A stretch of DNA of 64,000 nucleotides from Stictocephala bisonia (GCA_035578905.1 JAQJVL010000322.1:62001-126000), one strand, 5' to 3'. Shown: positions 44,640 to 57,204, numbered from the stretch's first letter. A program made the numbers and translations. Notes: generated by a model from the sequence alone, not told the origin.

Positions 44640-46215
44640 AGTTAAGATTAAAAAAATTTATTCATTTTGTTTTGTTAGCCTCCAAAACTGTTATATTATA
44701 GAAATAATACTGTTTAATTACCTTTTTTTCTGTCTTAACAGTTCTTCATTCACAATCTGCTATGTACATTTCGAAGCATAAAGCTTCATATCAGGCTTTC
44801 AAAAACGTCACTATTTAAAACAATAACACTAAAACATTAAAGATTTAAACATATTAAAAAATAGTATAACATATTTGCCGGCCAGCGATCGACATCAACT
44901 AATGACTAATGAGCAGGAAACGAACTCAAACATGTTACCCTACTCCCACTTGTTGACGTTAAAAAAAACAATTTGCTTCTTTATAAACGTTTAAGCTACA
45001 GAGCTATAAACATTGAGTTTCAATGTCTCAAGTTTATTTAATTTTACTGAAATATACTTTTTTTAATTTGTTATTCTACTTTAAACACAATATAAAATAA
45101 AAGACAGTTTTGTAATAACAATGTGATTTGCACTTATCTTGACGTTCACAAAGGATTTAATTATTAATATTGGACTTACAAATATTTTTTTTATTTGACA
45201 ACCAACAAAGTTTACATCGAACATCAAGGAACTTTTCTAAGAACTATTGCTACTTGTTTTTGGGCTAGTGAAAATATTTTATTCTAAGTTTTTAAAATGC
45301 ATTTCCAAAAAAATACAATATTTTGGTTCCTCATATTACCTGGGTGGGTTAATTCAGCGTCATTTAGTGTACGTACATACACAAAGTTATACGTTTGGTA
45401 TTTTAATAGTTTCTAATTTTTCAAGACGTTGGTAAAATATGGGCTATTGTATAGATTTGTATGGTTCAGCAAAATAAAAAATATGTCATATCATAAGTTG
45501 AGTGAGTGAAGCCAGTATTTATATAGTATATCCTTCGTGTTAACAATTTAAAATAAAATTAAGATTTAAAATTCATAATTTAAAAAACTTACAATTATGA
45601 ATAGTTCAAAAATGTTAATCTTAAAAAGCCTATATTTCATTTTTCCTGTGTTTTCAATAGCTTTGGAAGTAATACGTAAGTCCGTAAAGCAGATTCTAAA
45701 TCCAGAATTAAAAAATTAGAATGTCATTTTTAAATATGTTTAGCTAAATGTTGTGGTGAAATATTTTTAATTAATATTTGTTTATTTATTGGAAGAAAAT
45801 ATATGAGTAAAAATTCTTTGAGTATCATTTTTATATGACTGTTGCATTTCCTTGAGTATTGGAGTGTGAAATGATTATTCAACAATAACTACAATCATTC
45901 AATTATTCATGACCACAAATTATATACTAAGTCTACAAATGTATACTGTATATTTTTAATAAATATAAGTCGTACTGTAAACTTTCCTGTAATTGATTTA
46001 TATTAAAAATAAACAGTAAAATTATCAATTTACTTATGTTAGTGATAAAAAACATACAATTAACGGTAATACAAATTATATTTAATACAAAGGAATTTAT
46101 TTGATCCTTTACTTGCTTATTATTCAGTGTTAATTGGTAAACTTCCGTAATTTTATATCATAAAAATATTTTTGAGATGAAATAGTGTTGTTTTTATATT
46201 TGTAGTGTGTCAACT
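44640..46215. other. Unassigned AT-rich stretch
   Basis: Nothing recognised. Confidence 0.5.
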
Positions 46216-46220
46216 GTTTT

Positions 46221-47210
46221 TATACTCTTATATATTTACCATTATGGTATTTATTCGGATACGTATTTCAAACTGATGATATTCGAGGTAGCCGAATACT
46301 TAACGTTATATACATCTACGCTCTTAATACAATATTACAAACCCAAAACTTTGAACAAATGTTTAGTTTAGTAAGATAATTAAATCTCAAATGATCGTTA
46401 TACTAGGCTGAAATTCTTTATACTGTTATATATTTACCATTATGGTATTTATTTGGCTACGTATTTCAAACTGATGATATTCGAGGTAGCCGAATACTTA
46501 ACGTTATATACATCTACGCTCTTAATACAATATTACAAACCCAAAACTTTGAACAAATGTTTAGTTTAGTAAGATAATTAAATCTCAAATGATCATTATA
46601 CTAGGCTGAAATTCTTTATACTCTTATATATTTACCATTATGGTATTTATTTGGCTACGTATTTCAAACTGATGATATTCGAGGTAGCCGAATACTTAAC
46701 GTTATATACATCTACGCTCTTAATACAATATTACAAACCCAAAACTTTGAACAAATGTTTAGTTTAGTAAGATAATTAAATCTCAAATGATCGTTATACT
46801 AGGCTGAAATTCTTTATACTGTTATATATTTACCATTATGGTACTTATTCGGATACGTATTTCAAACTGATGATATTCGAGGTAGCCGAATACTTAACGT
46901 TATATACATCAACGCTTTTAACACAATATTACAAACCCAAAACTTTGAACAAATGTTTAGTTTAGTAAGATAATTAAATCTCAAATGATCGTTATACTAG
47001 GCTGAAATTCTTTATACTGTTATATATTTACCATTATGGTATTTATTTGGCTACGTATTTCAAATTGATGATATTCGAGGTAGTCGAATACTTAACGTTA
47101 TATACATCTACGCTCTTAATACAATATTACAAACCCAAAACTTTGTACAAATGTTTAGTTAAATAAGATAATTAAATCTCAATTGATCTTTATACTAGGC
47201 TTACATTTAT
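46221..47210. repeat. 198-bp satellite, five tandem copies
   Basis: Units start at 46221, 46419, 46617, 46815 and 47013, exactly 198 bp apart, and are nearly identical except for the last half of unit 5. Two subtypes occur: units 1 and 4 have ATTCGGATACG, units 2, 3 and 5 have ATTTGGCTACG. Each unit holds an inverted repeat with GTAGCCGAATA about 28 bp downstream. The length is in the nucleosome-plus-linker range common for arthropod satellites. Confidence 0.96.
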
Positions 47211-48125
47211 TTATCCATCAATCACTATACCAAAGATGTGTTCATTTGTAAAATTTTAATTATCATATTTGAAATTTAGTTAAATAAAATGTTTTGGTGC
47301 CAAACAATCAGTAAAACAAACATAAAAATTACATTTTAATAGTGATGTTGCCTGGTTTTGCTATTGTAGTTAACAACATTATTCACCAAGGTAAAAGCAC
47401 TTAAGTAAATGGTGACGATGTATTCACGTCGTTGGGTTAGACTGGACGTTGGCCACCAGAACAGTAAAAGGCACTAAGGCTCAATCTGAGCTCCATGGCT
47501 ACACCGAGACATACAAGGAAACACCATTACACTTTACACGTCCTGTAATGAGGACCTTAGTGTAAAGGGTGGAGTTTTTTTTATAAAAGAGGTGAATACA
47601 AAAATATAGTTTCATGATACACTAAATAAAAAATGGTATGTATGTCTATGTTAAAATCAGTGTGTGTGTGTTTAATATATTGGTAACATTATATAATCAT
47701 GAAATGTATTTAAACATAAATGGATATCTTCTATCTCATAAGTTAAAAAGTAAAATTTAAGATTTTTTTAAAGGAAAAATATTATTAAACGCATTCTTAT
47801 GGGTTAAATAAAACATTTTATTTAAAATTATCCATAATGTGTTATTGTAAATGGGCCTTGATAAATTAAACAATTTACAAGGACGATCAAACCCTCGTAG
47901 TCTTTGACTAATTAAAGAGAGACCGACGGTTTCAATCAATTTAACAGAGCATCTCACAGAGTATAAATTATCTCTTGTTTACAGAGATGATTAATAGTTC
48001 GAGAGCAAAATGTATTTGTTTGATTATAATATATTAACAAAGAAGTGGATATACGAGTACTAAGTGATTCTGACCTAGTTTTAATTATTAAAAGTAGTGT
48101 ACGCAGTAAACTATATGGGTATATG
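47211..48125. other. Mostly unassigned; possible repeat at 47390-47585
   Basis: The patch 47390-47585 is less AT-rich and has an inverted pair CTTTACAC/GTGTAAAG near its end, followed by a T8 run. It may be an unidentified SINE or MITE. The remainder is AT-rich and featureless. Confidence 0.35.
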
Positions 48126-48127
48126 GT

Positions 48128-48130
<3 letters not shown>

Positions 48131-48170
<40 letters not shown>
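48131..48170. repeat. (AT)n microsatellite, 20 units
   Basis: Perfect AT run just upstream of a SINE. Confidence 0.96.
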
Positions 48171-48173
<3 letters not shown>

Positions 48174-48189
48174 CTATTATTTTGACAAG

Positions 48190-48475
48190 GACACACTTGA
48201 TAGTATTCAAGGTTCAGTTGATTTGTAGGGAAGAAAACTGATAGTCAGGCTTGTTAGTTAGTTGAAAATTAAACCAATACTACCTGGTTCAGATTCCACG
48301 TAATGCTGTCAGTCCTTTAGTTGCCATGGCTAATGGGCTATTAATAAATAACCATTTCTGATCATCAGTAGACCTTCGTTGGTAAAAATGACCAAACTTG
48401 TGTATCTACAATCTTTCGCCCTTCATATTCACTCATATATCTACAATCAACGTCTTACTAATATATAATACATAA
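48190..48475 (+). mobile_element. SINE family A, missing the first part of the head
   Basis: Starts at about CAAGGTTCAG and contains GTTAGTTAGTTGAAAAT, the box-B-like GGTTCAGATTCCACGTAA, GGCTAATGGGCTATTAATAAATA and the tail CTACAATCAACGTCTTAC. All align in order with the 54.5-kb copy. Confidence 0.75.
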
Positions 48476-48689
48476 TTTACCTGAGCCAATATACATGAAT
48501 CACTTAGATCTTATCTGTTGACAAACTTTTTCAAATATATAATTATTTTTGCTTTTCCTCACTAACATTTAGGTTCTTTGGTAGATTATTTATTGTTTTA
48601 AAAACGTGCGTAATATTTCTTGAACATATCCAGAATCATTTATATGCTCAACCCGGCTTTTTATGTACGATAAAAGTTAAAGGAGGTCT

Positions 48690-48895
48690 TTATTTTACCA
48701 TGCGAAGTTAGGGCTAAGTAGCCCATTCTTAAATACCTAATCAGGAAACCAACTTTTGAGTGACTTGTAGTGGTTGAGCAGGTTGAAGTCGTCTGCGTGA
48801 AAGAACCAGATCCGTCACCCATCCAAGGAACAGCCACGCTCTATGTTACTTGACATATTTATCTTACGATAAAGCCACCAGTCAAGGTCATGCCT
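48690..48895 (-). mobile_element. 5S rRNA-like SINE, copy 4
   Basis: On the minus strand GTCAAGTAACATAGAGCGTGG followed by CTGTTCCTTGGATGGGTGACGG matches the 5S internal promoter order. The middle of the body has diverged or been replaced compared with copies 1 and 3, but the end (GGCTACTTAGCCCTAACTTCG) is related. Confidence 0.65.
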
Positions 48896-48899
48896 CATT

Positions 48900-49905
48900 T
48901 TCTTTTAGGAAATTAAGGCCCTGTTAACTTACTTCGTTTTACGTAGATGTGGCTGATAAAATTGTACGCCTTTTAGGATAATAATGTATGTTTTTTGAAA
49001 CGTAAAAATGGGTTTAAAAATGTCTTTTGTTAAAAATGGAAAATTGTACATGCATTCTATAATAAATGAATATGATTGGAAATGTAAATTGAAAAATGGT
49101 AATTTTAATATAATAAGGGATATATCAAATACAAAGTAATGTCATAGTAAGTTAAGTAAAGACCATGTTTATCACCAAATAGTACTAGACCATCATTATC
49201 ACAGATTTCAATAATAAGGGGAATCGCCTGCACACTTCACGTTCCAACCCCATCATTCATTGTGCTCGTTACACCTCGGCTAGTGACTTGTGACTACAAA
49301 TAATTGTTCTTTAACTAATTGTATAAGGTAAAATTACAATTTTTAAATTAAGTTTATTTACAGTATCTCACTAAATGAATGAAATGAAGGTTGGTACCTA
49401 TTTCTTAGTATAAACACCCAATGTTATTACTTAGCATATTAAAAGCGTGTTAATTTATTTTCTTTTTTCTTTTTTTAACTGAAGATTAGATGAGGAAAGA
49501 AAAATTTCATTATATTACCATTTAAACCTTCAAATTCAGAAGAGCTGATCCCTACAAAAACCATGCTTTCAACTTTCCCTGGTTTAACATTAAGAAAGAT
49601 CTAACCTTCTCAATATTACAAACACCGTTTTTTACATTCCAAAAACTTTTAAAACGTTTTGAAAGGCATTAATAACATTTTGAATAGCTGTTAGATTTCA
49701 ATTTATTTAAATTTCTATCAATGTTAATTTTATGACTGAAAACGTGCTTTGAGGCCTTTCCATTCCCTTCATGGTAAATATATTGAAGATTTAAGACATT
49801 ATTACACAACTACGAACTGAGGAGAATTCGTTGACACTTCAACTGTTTATATTGGTAAAGAAATAAGGGAGAAGTTGTATTGACAAAAAACGGCTTCACT
49901 TATTA
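48900..49905. other. Unassigned AT-rich stretch
   Basis: Nothing recognised. A slightly GC-richer patch lies at about 49190-49300. Confidence 0.5.
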
Positions 49906-49909
49906 TATA

Positions 49910-50304
49910 CAGGGTGAATGGTACGTGGTGTTTACAAATTTAAGGGCTTAAACATGCTTGGGGCTACTTAAAAACGCAAATTTCAGTTTTATATGCCAAT
50001 TGGTTAGTGTGGTATGAGTAAATTAAGATTTCTTTTTATATCGTGAACCTAACCATAAAAAAGCTTTATTACTTACTCAAAGATCATATTTTTTAAACTG
50101 TGACACAATTTTTTAAATCTACATTATATTGTTAACAAGAATAATGAGCTAGTAGCCTGCATAAATTAAGGTTGATACTTAAAATTATGCTTTAAAGCAA
50201 AAAAATCATGTTTTTGTAAAATTTTAAACAATGTTTTACGCGTAGTTTATAAATTATGGTAACGTATATAATACGTCAAGCTATATAGAAAGCTGTATAA
50301 TTTA
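49910..50304 (+). repeat. Left terminal inverted repeat of the mariner element
   Basis: Matches the reverse complement of the right end from CAGGGTG through GTTTTACGCGTAG to about GTATAATTTA. Small indels and roughly one difference per ten bases occur in the inner part. Much longer than the ~30-bp repeats of classical mariners. Confidence 0.88.
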
Positions 50305-50701
50305 ATGTTCTTTCCATTGATATGCTTTTGTTTGTATTATCGTACAATTTTCCATTTTTTAGTATTATTTGAATAGAAAGGAACACAGAGTAGTTAAAAA
50401 ATTTTAAGACTATCTTACTAGCCAGCAAATAGGACTGGACATTCAAATAACGTTATGTGATTAAAAACACATGTAAATCAGGGACGAATGGGGTTTTCCT
50501 CAATTCTTAGACCCGGAATACACCCCAACCTTATCAATAGTTTTGTCTGTTGTCCTTAATGACTGGGAAATTCCACTACCTGCTTAGTTTAACAAAAGTT
50601 AGTTTCTTTTAAAGCAACCTTATCACGAGGAAAACTGGAGTCCGTTATCTGTTTACTCTTTAGACCGGGTCTGTGTATAAGCTATTCAGTTCTGTAGCAT
50701 C

Positions 50702-51762
50702 ATGGAGTTCACTACAAGAGAATATGCAGAAATGCATTTTGTTTATGGATTTTGCAACGGCAATGCAATTGCTGCGCAAAGAGAGTACAGTTTAAGGTAC
50801 CCAGATCGAAAAGCTCCCAGCCCCCAGGTGTTCACTAGACTTCACCAGAGGTTAGGGTAAAGTAGAAAAGTTCAAAGAAAGTCTTCTGAGGTAGGTCCAG
50901 TTAATTATGATGTAGGTGTTGAAGAATTGATTCTAAATACCTTTCAAGAAAACCCAGAGAGTAGTAGTAGGGCAATTGTGGCTCAACTGAATGTTTCACA
51001 GTGGAAAGTGTTGGATATTTTTCATAGAAACAAGTTTCATCCATACAACTTCACGCTTGTACAAGCACTTGAAGCTCAAGACTTCACTCCTCGTGATCAG
51101 TTCTGTAGATGGTTGCTCAGTAGCGATATTGAGCCGTAACATTTCTTCAAAAAGATCCTTTGGACAGATGGGGCCACATTTACAAATCAAGGAATCTTTA
51201 ATACACATAATATGCACATGTGGGTGGAAGATAACCCAAGAGCAACCAAAGAACGATCTTTTCAAAGGAGATTTCACATTATGGTATGGGTTGGGGTAAT
51301 AGGTGAAACGCTTTTTGGCCCACATTTTTTCGAGGGAAACCTTAACGGGGAATGCTTTTTAGATTTTTTACAGCACAATCTCCCTTTGCTGCTAGACCAT
51401 CTCAACGAAGAAAAAAAAGAGACAGTCTAATTTTCCAACAAGATGGAGCTACACCGCATTTCACCACAGAAGTGCGTCACTGGTTGACACTCAATTATCC
51501 TACATGGATTGGACGGGGTGGGACCGTACCGTGGCCAGTTAGATCGGCGGACCTTAGTCCCTTGGATTTCTGTGCATGGGGATGGATGAAACAAAAAGTC
51601 TATTCTTCACCTATCAACACAGAACAAGAACTGAGGGAGAGAATAACTGCAGCTGCTGAAGTAGTGCGCCAAGAAGTCTCTACAAAAGTGACAGTTCAAC
51701 AAATGCGCAAGAGACCACGGTCTTGCATCAAAAATGGAGGAAGGCAGTTTGAACATTTGTAA
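50702..51762 (+). pseudogene. Mariner-superfamily transposase with DUF4817-like N-terminus, broken
   Basis: ATG at 50702 opens MEFTTREYAEMHFVYGFCNG, the N-terminal helix-turn-helix often labelled DUF4817 in insect transposases. A second HTH-like region follows (RAIVAQLNVSQWKVLDIFH). The DDE core has WTDGATF (first Asp), FQQDGATPHF (second Asp) and SADLSPLDF (third), with 40 residues between the second and third by my count. Lesions are TAA at 50858-50860, TAA at 51137-51139, and a frameshift in the A8 run at about 51411-51418; the last frame ends at 51760-51762. All three catalytic Asp remain readable, so inactivation is fairly recent. About 350 residues long when whole, the usual mariner size. 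Confidence 0.88.
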
Positions 51763-51774
51763 ATCTTATTTCTG

Positions 51775-52170
51775 TAAATTACGCAGTTTTCTGTATGGTT
51801 TGACACATTATGTCCATTACCGTAATTTAGTAACCACGCGTAAAACATTGTTTAACATTTTACAAAAATATGATTTTTTTAATTTAACGCATAATTTTAA
51901 ATACCAACCTTAATTTACGCATCTTACTAGCTCATTATTCTTGTTGAAAATTTAATTTGGACTTAAAAAAAGGTGTCACAGTTTAAAAAATATGATCTTT
52001 TGAGTAAGTAATAAAGCTTTTTTATGGTTAGGTCCACGATTTAAAAATAAATCTTAATTTGAACATACCACACTAACCATTTGGCATATAAAACTGAAAT
52101 TTGCGTTTATAAGTAGCCCCAAGAATGTTTAAGCCCTTAAATTTTTAAACACCACGTACCATTCACCCTG
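51775..52170 (-). repeat. Right terminal inverted repeat of the mariner element
   Basis: Begins about 12 bp after the transposase stop codon, so the coding region is packed directly against it. The outermost 100 bases are almost identical to the left arm. Confidence 0.88.
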
Positions 52171-52334
52171 TATTAGATTTTTTCATGTAACGAAGTAAAA
52201 ATTTACGTTAGTTATAATTATTTTCCATTAATATAAAAATTAATCTCACAGTTAAATGAAGCAAACTACTTAAGTACATGTACTTATTCTTATATATAAG
52301 ATGTCTAAACAAATATGGAAGACTTTTCTGGTTA

Positions 52335-52575
52335 CTCACTGAGTACGAATGTTCTTCATTAACATTCCTTTAATAATAGCCCATTAGCAAGGGCAACTAA
52401 GGGATCTATAGCTTTACGTAAAATCCGAACCACGTAGGTGGCCTGATACTCAGTGCTTTTCCTTACACAACATCTTGACACTGACTAACACTCAACATGG
52501 TAATCCCAGACTATTAGTTTTACGCCCATAGCTACCACTGAGTGGACGCCATATCGGTTTAGAGCCTAGTGTACA
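52335..52575 (-). mobile_element. SINE family A copy, minus strand
   Basis: On the minus strand ATGGCGTCCACTCAGTGGTAG, GATGTTGTGTAAGG, CACTGAGTATCAGG, the box-B-like CTACGTGGTTCGGATTTTAC and GCTAATGGGCTATTATTAAAGG align in order with the 54.5-kb copy. The 3' tail beyond 52340 is lost. Confidence 0.7.
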
Positions 52576-54465
52576 CTACATCCACAAAACTTTGTTCCCA
52601 AGTATATGGGAAGTCCTGACACCATAAAAAATTACAACAGCATATAGCAAGCACTACAGAATTATGATGTTAACCACTTGATTTGATCTCCTTTCCAATT
52701 GATAGAAATTAATCGACATAATGAACTGTGTAATATTTGCAAGTATAAAATTAATTAATTTGTATTTATGAGATTAGATTAAGTGTTCAGTACCAGAAAG
52801 TTCGGTAATTTACTAAACAAGTGTAACTAAGAACAGATTTCAAGTAACATTATTATGTAATACTTACATTTCTACCGTATGGAAAATAATGTTTCCAGCA
52901 TATATAAAACACTTTACAAATAAATCTTTTATTTGCAGTATTACATTTTACTACTTCTAAACAATCTAAAAGTACACAGGACACTGAATACAAATAGAAT
53001 AATTAGAAACAAAATTTAAATATTAAAAAATTAAATAATAATAAATTAATAGAACAAGATTTTACCCCAACACTGCTAAGGAGAGTATTAAACTCATAAA
53101 ACAAAACTTATTAAATTAATAGTTATTCATTTTAATAATAATAATAGTAACTTTACTACAAAGAAATATTGGCAAATAGGCCTATTTTGCACCAATTAAA
53201 AACTAAATGCCTGCATCTCAATATTCAGGCGCATTGTTCAGTATATATAATTAATTTAAGAAAAGTACATACAGTACATGTATAACTTAATTATTAACAT
53301 CTAAACACGTATTGTTGATGCTGTCATTCTAAAAATCACTGGAGTAAATTCAAAACTTAAATAGCTTTTCAAATGTAATTCCTTTTTTACGTTCATTTTC
53401 ATAATTAATATATAACAACTTCTAAAAAGAGTCTATTATATATAGTTTGAAGAAATCTAAAAATGTGTGTATTTCATACTTTTTTAAACACACGTTATTA
53501 AAAAAATAATTCTGGAAGAGATGCGATTAAACATATATAAAAGCAAATTAATTAAAATATATGTTTACCAGATCATAAGTCACCACAAAAGGTCGCCGGC
53601 TAACATTTGAATGCAGTGTTGTTAATTAACAGAGAGTCTACAAGAACTAATTAATGGGAAATAACTGCATTCCATTAATGAAAAAGTGAAAGTTTAATTT
53701 TCCAAAACATTAACAGGAAATTACACATCTAAGTAAATATTTCCGTACGTTACTAACTGATCATTTTATAATTCTCTGTTCTGAAAATCTAATATATTTT
53801 TTCAAGAAGGATGCTATTATAGATTACATTAAACTTTCTGTAATATATATATATAAACATTGGAGAATAATTCGTTAAAAGTACATAAAAACTTTAAAAG
53901 TTTTATGTAAAAATGTGAAAACTTGTACATCTTCCACTGACTTTTCAGTTTTTACATAAAACATATGTGTATGTATATGCTATAATAATAAATTATAGTC
54001 AGATTACATAACGATTCAAAAATAAATAACAATCAAAAGTTATAATATAGTTTATTACAATCTTATTAAAAAAGCAATAAGATTGTAAGTAGCGGTGTAA
54101 GTTACCGCTTAGGATAAATCTTTCATTTTACATTTCTCTCTCATTATTTCCACATTTAATTTTTTTCCTAAAATACAATTAATGTTTATGAAATATCTCC
54201 CTGCATGTTTATCATTTGATTAAATAGTATTTAACTTATTGTGATAAAATAGCAATTTAAGGGTTACTATATGCCAAAGTTTTGCATAGGCATTTTTGTG
54301 TCTGTATTGTTTGTATTAATGAAATAAGCCTACTCTGAAGTTGTACTATTGTAAAGAAGAAAAAGAATGTTTAATTCGATAAGATAAAACGTTGTTCAAA
54401 ATTTAAGAGGTCCAGCATTCGAAAATATTTATCAATTAATTCATTATTATTTTTTCCATTTCTTA
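52576..54465. other. Unassigned AT-rich stretch
   Basis: Nothing recognised over 1.9 kb. Confidence 0.5.
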
Positions 54466-54469
54466 ATAC

Positions 54470-54835
54470 CGACACGGCGTCCGCTCAATGGTTGCCATCA
54501 ACGTAGACACTACTAGAGAAATCTGGAGTGTCCGTGTTGAATGGTAGTCAAGGTTCAGATGTTGTGTAGTGAAGAGAACTGAGTGTCAGACTTGTCAGTT
54601 AGCTGAAAATCAGACCAACACTACGTGGTTCGGATTCCACGTAAGGCTGTAGGTCCCATAATTGCCCTGGCTATTGGGCTATTAATAAATAGTCCTTTCT
54701 GAGCTAAGTCGAACTCAGATAGTAACAATGACTACACTCGTTCATCTACACTCATCACACTCATTCACTCCTCGTATTCACCCATATTTCTACGATCGGC
54801 GTCTTACAGATGAATAATGAATAATGAATTAACTA
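54470..54835 (+). mobile_element. SINE family A, reference copy
   Basis: The most complete copy. It has a head (GGCGTCCGCTCAATGGTTGCC, ACTACTAGAGAAATCTGG), a box-B-like hairpin ACGTGGTTCGGATTCCACGT near 54623-54642, a middle GGCTATTGGGCTATTAATAAATA, and a tail with CATCTACACTCATCACACTC and CGATCGGCGTCTTAC, ending in ATGAATA repeats. The box B suggests RNA polymerase III transcription. Five other full or partial relatives occur in this window. Confidence 0.75.
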
Positions 54836-54839
54836 CCTT

Positions 54840-56165
54840 TTTCAATATTTTGCTTTCGAAAATTATAAAATATTATAGAACAAAACAATAAAAGATGTGT
54901 AATATTTGTATTCGGTTATTGAGAGTGTTTTATAAAAATACATTTTATTACCGAAGGAACTTATTACTTATTTATAATTGATTCGAAGGATACAAAAAAA
55001 TATCTATTTAAAAATATCAGGAGAAGTTCAATATTTCACGTGTACAACTGGGTAATGAGATAGACAGGGTGACAGTGGTTGTATAAACACGCTAGAGAAA
55101 CGTTTATTCCAAATTAATGTGGTATATACATAAAAACGTTTTTCAAATAAATAATGAAAAGACTGTTGTACCTGGAAAAAGTGCCCTTTTTAAAAAAAAT
55201 ATATTACACTGTGATTCCTAATTTATTTTATAGTAGCTGGGCATACGAACTTAAATGAAAAATGTCTTCACGGAAACAAAAAATGATGTGCCAATTTTGA
55301 GATTATGTATACAAATTCTGTCGTAGCACTGATGACAATATGTTTTTACAAAGTTTTATAGGCCGCAAGATAAAAATATTCTAAATTAAGAAACTTACTC
55401 GTATTTTAAATGTGACACATATATCACATAACAATATAACAGCTTGCTATGTCAATAAAGTAAGTATATAAAAAAATAATAAAATCTAAACTACTGCTCA
55501 TTCTATCATACGTACGATAGCATCATCATAGATATATCCTCATTTAAGCCACTCACCTCAAGAGGTCCTGAGAAGGCACATTACCATAACCTGAAACCGA
55601 TCGTGCCCGTTATTGTTTCTAATATAGTCAGACAGATAAAGTTACAAAGACGACAAGCAGTAACAGTAAATGAAAAGTTTTATAAAGAGTTTCTATGGAT
55701 GGGAAATAACAATAATGAAGGTCCACTCCGAGTGTTTCCTGTACATAAAAAATGTGTGAAAAACGTTGGATCAGATAAACTAAATAATTAATATATACAA
55801 TTAAAACATAACAGATAAAATACGAATCATATGGAGAATTTAGAGAGAGAAAATTAGTTGGATAACAGTATAACGTTATCTCACCATTTTGGGGTTACAA
55901 CGGATACAATATTAGTTGTAAGTTTACTGTTGAAAAGCTCAGCTGTCTTGTAGGTCACCACAAGGTCACATTAACTGAAGGAAGGGACAAATGTCGTCTT
56001 TACGAGCTCTAACAGAAAAAGAACAATAATTTTATAATGAAATTCACACATAAACACTAAGAAACATTTTAGTGGAATATTGAAACTAAAAATGTTATTC
56101 ATAATTTAAACATAATTATAAGAAAATATCGTCATGAAAGTATAATAGTAGTTAGTTTTTGCAGT
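54840..56165. other. Unassigned AT-rich stretch
   Basis: No gene recognised. A 62-codon frame at 55603-55791 has no known motif. Confidence 0.5.
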
Positions 56166-56169
56166 CCTT

Positions 56170-57200
56170 TATTCTCTTGGTTGTGGCCCTGGCTTCTTAT
56201 CACTAGATGTTTGCATGGTCCAGAAATGTGTCAGTTGAGTTAATTGACTTATTAATAATCCAAAAACGTAGTTCTTATTCAGTCTTTTTCTTCTATCCTT
56301 TTAAGGTGAATAAGTAGCGTATTATAAAATCTTTCCACACTCTATTGCATATTGCGGCTGTTAAGCAAATAGGGCAGTTCTGTGTGAAGGTAAGTTGAAG
56401 TTAACCCGATTTCTTGTTGTAGTTGGCCATGTTAGCTGTTGCAAGATTAGTTTGAAAATGTAAAGAGATGTGAAGGTGAGTATATTGTGGCGTTTGTGTG
56501 CTTCTCTATAGTTATCCTGTGGTTGCAATATCAGCCATCGCTCTTATTGCTCGTTTCTGTTGAACGAATACTCGCTGGAGGTAGTTATTTAAATATGCTC
56601 CCCAAAGTGTGATTCAATATCGAACTCTACTTTCAAATAGTGCTGTTGTGATGACTTCTAGAATATACTTTAAGGCTTTATCCTTCATGGGGCAAACAAG
56701 ACGAGTAAGTGTGTTGAGGGAAAACAAATTTGTGTGCTGAGCTGATGACACAAGTTATCATCGTGAAAATTCCAGGAGAGATGACCTCTAGCATTAGTCT
56801 AAGGTGTTTTGTATTTTAAGAAATTTTAAAGTCATTTGGGATTGTTATTTAAGTTTTCTTTTTTTCCAAACATAATATGTCAAGCTTTTGTTTGATTAAA
56901 AATAGGTAATTTTAAATGAAATATTGATGAGCTATACATACAACTATATATTTATTAATTTCAAGGAGCTCAGTTGATTTGTGAGAGGTAATCAGAACAG
57001 TGTAATCTACCCACATTACCAGATAACAGTGTTATTCAATAAAATGCAGTAGATCACTAGTAAATAGAATAAATAAGATGGGGCCCAATACAGAAACTTG
57101 TAGAATGCCTCAAACCTGTACCGAGTAGAATGAAACATCCCCAAATAGGAGGACAATCTGAGATGTTTAGCTTCGACATGTAATAAACTTCTGTACATAT
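56170..57200 (-). pseudogene. Decayed LINE ORF2 (Jockey/CR1-like), RT to C-terminus
   Basis: Minus-strand translation shows faded RT remains around 57045-57115 (resembling the G..Q.S..GP.L block), then LFESRVRY followed by ITLWGAYLNNYLQRVFVQQ and KRAIRAMADI at about 56540-56650. The latter match the YG...WG and QKRAIR segments of non-LTR proteins. TTTRNR and LPSHRTALF near 56360-56430 match the C-terminal TR.R...HR..LF signature. Many stops and frameshifts make it an old relic. Exact ends are uncertain. Confidence 0.65.
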
Positions 57201-57204
57201 AGGA

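Larger units (their letters stand above)
49910..52170 (+). mobile_element. Tc1/mariner-superfamily transposon with long terminal inverted repeats
   Basis: A 2261-bp element beginning CAGGGTGAATGG and ending CCATTCACCCTG. It is flanked by TA on both sides (49908-49909 and 52171-52172), the target duplication of this superfamily. The inverted repeats extend about 395 bp (49910-50304 and about 51775-52170) and leave only the transposase region between them. Substitutions between the arms and lesions in the gene show an inactive copy. Confidence 0.92.
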
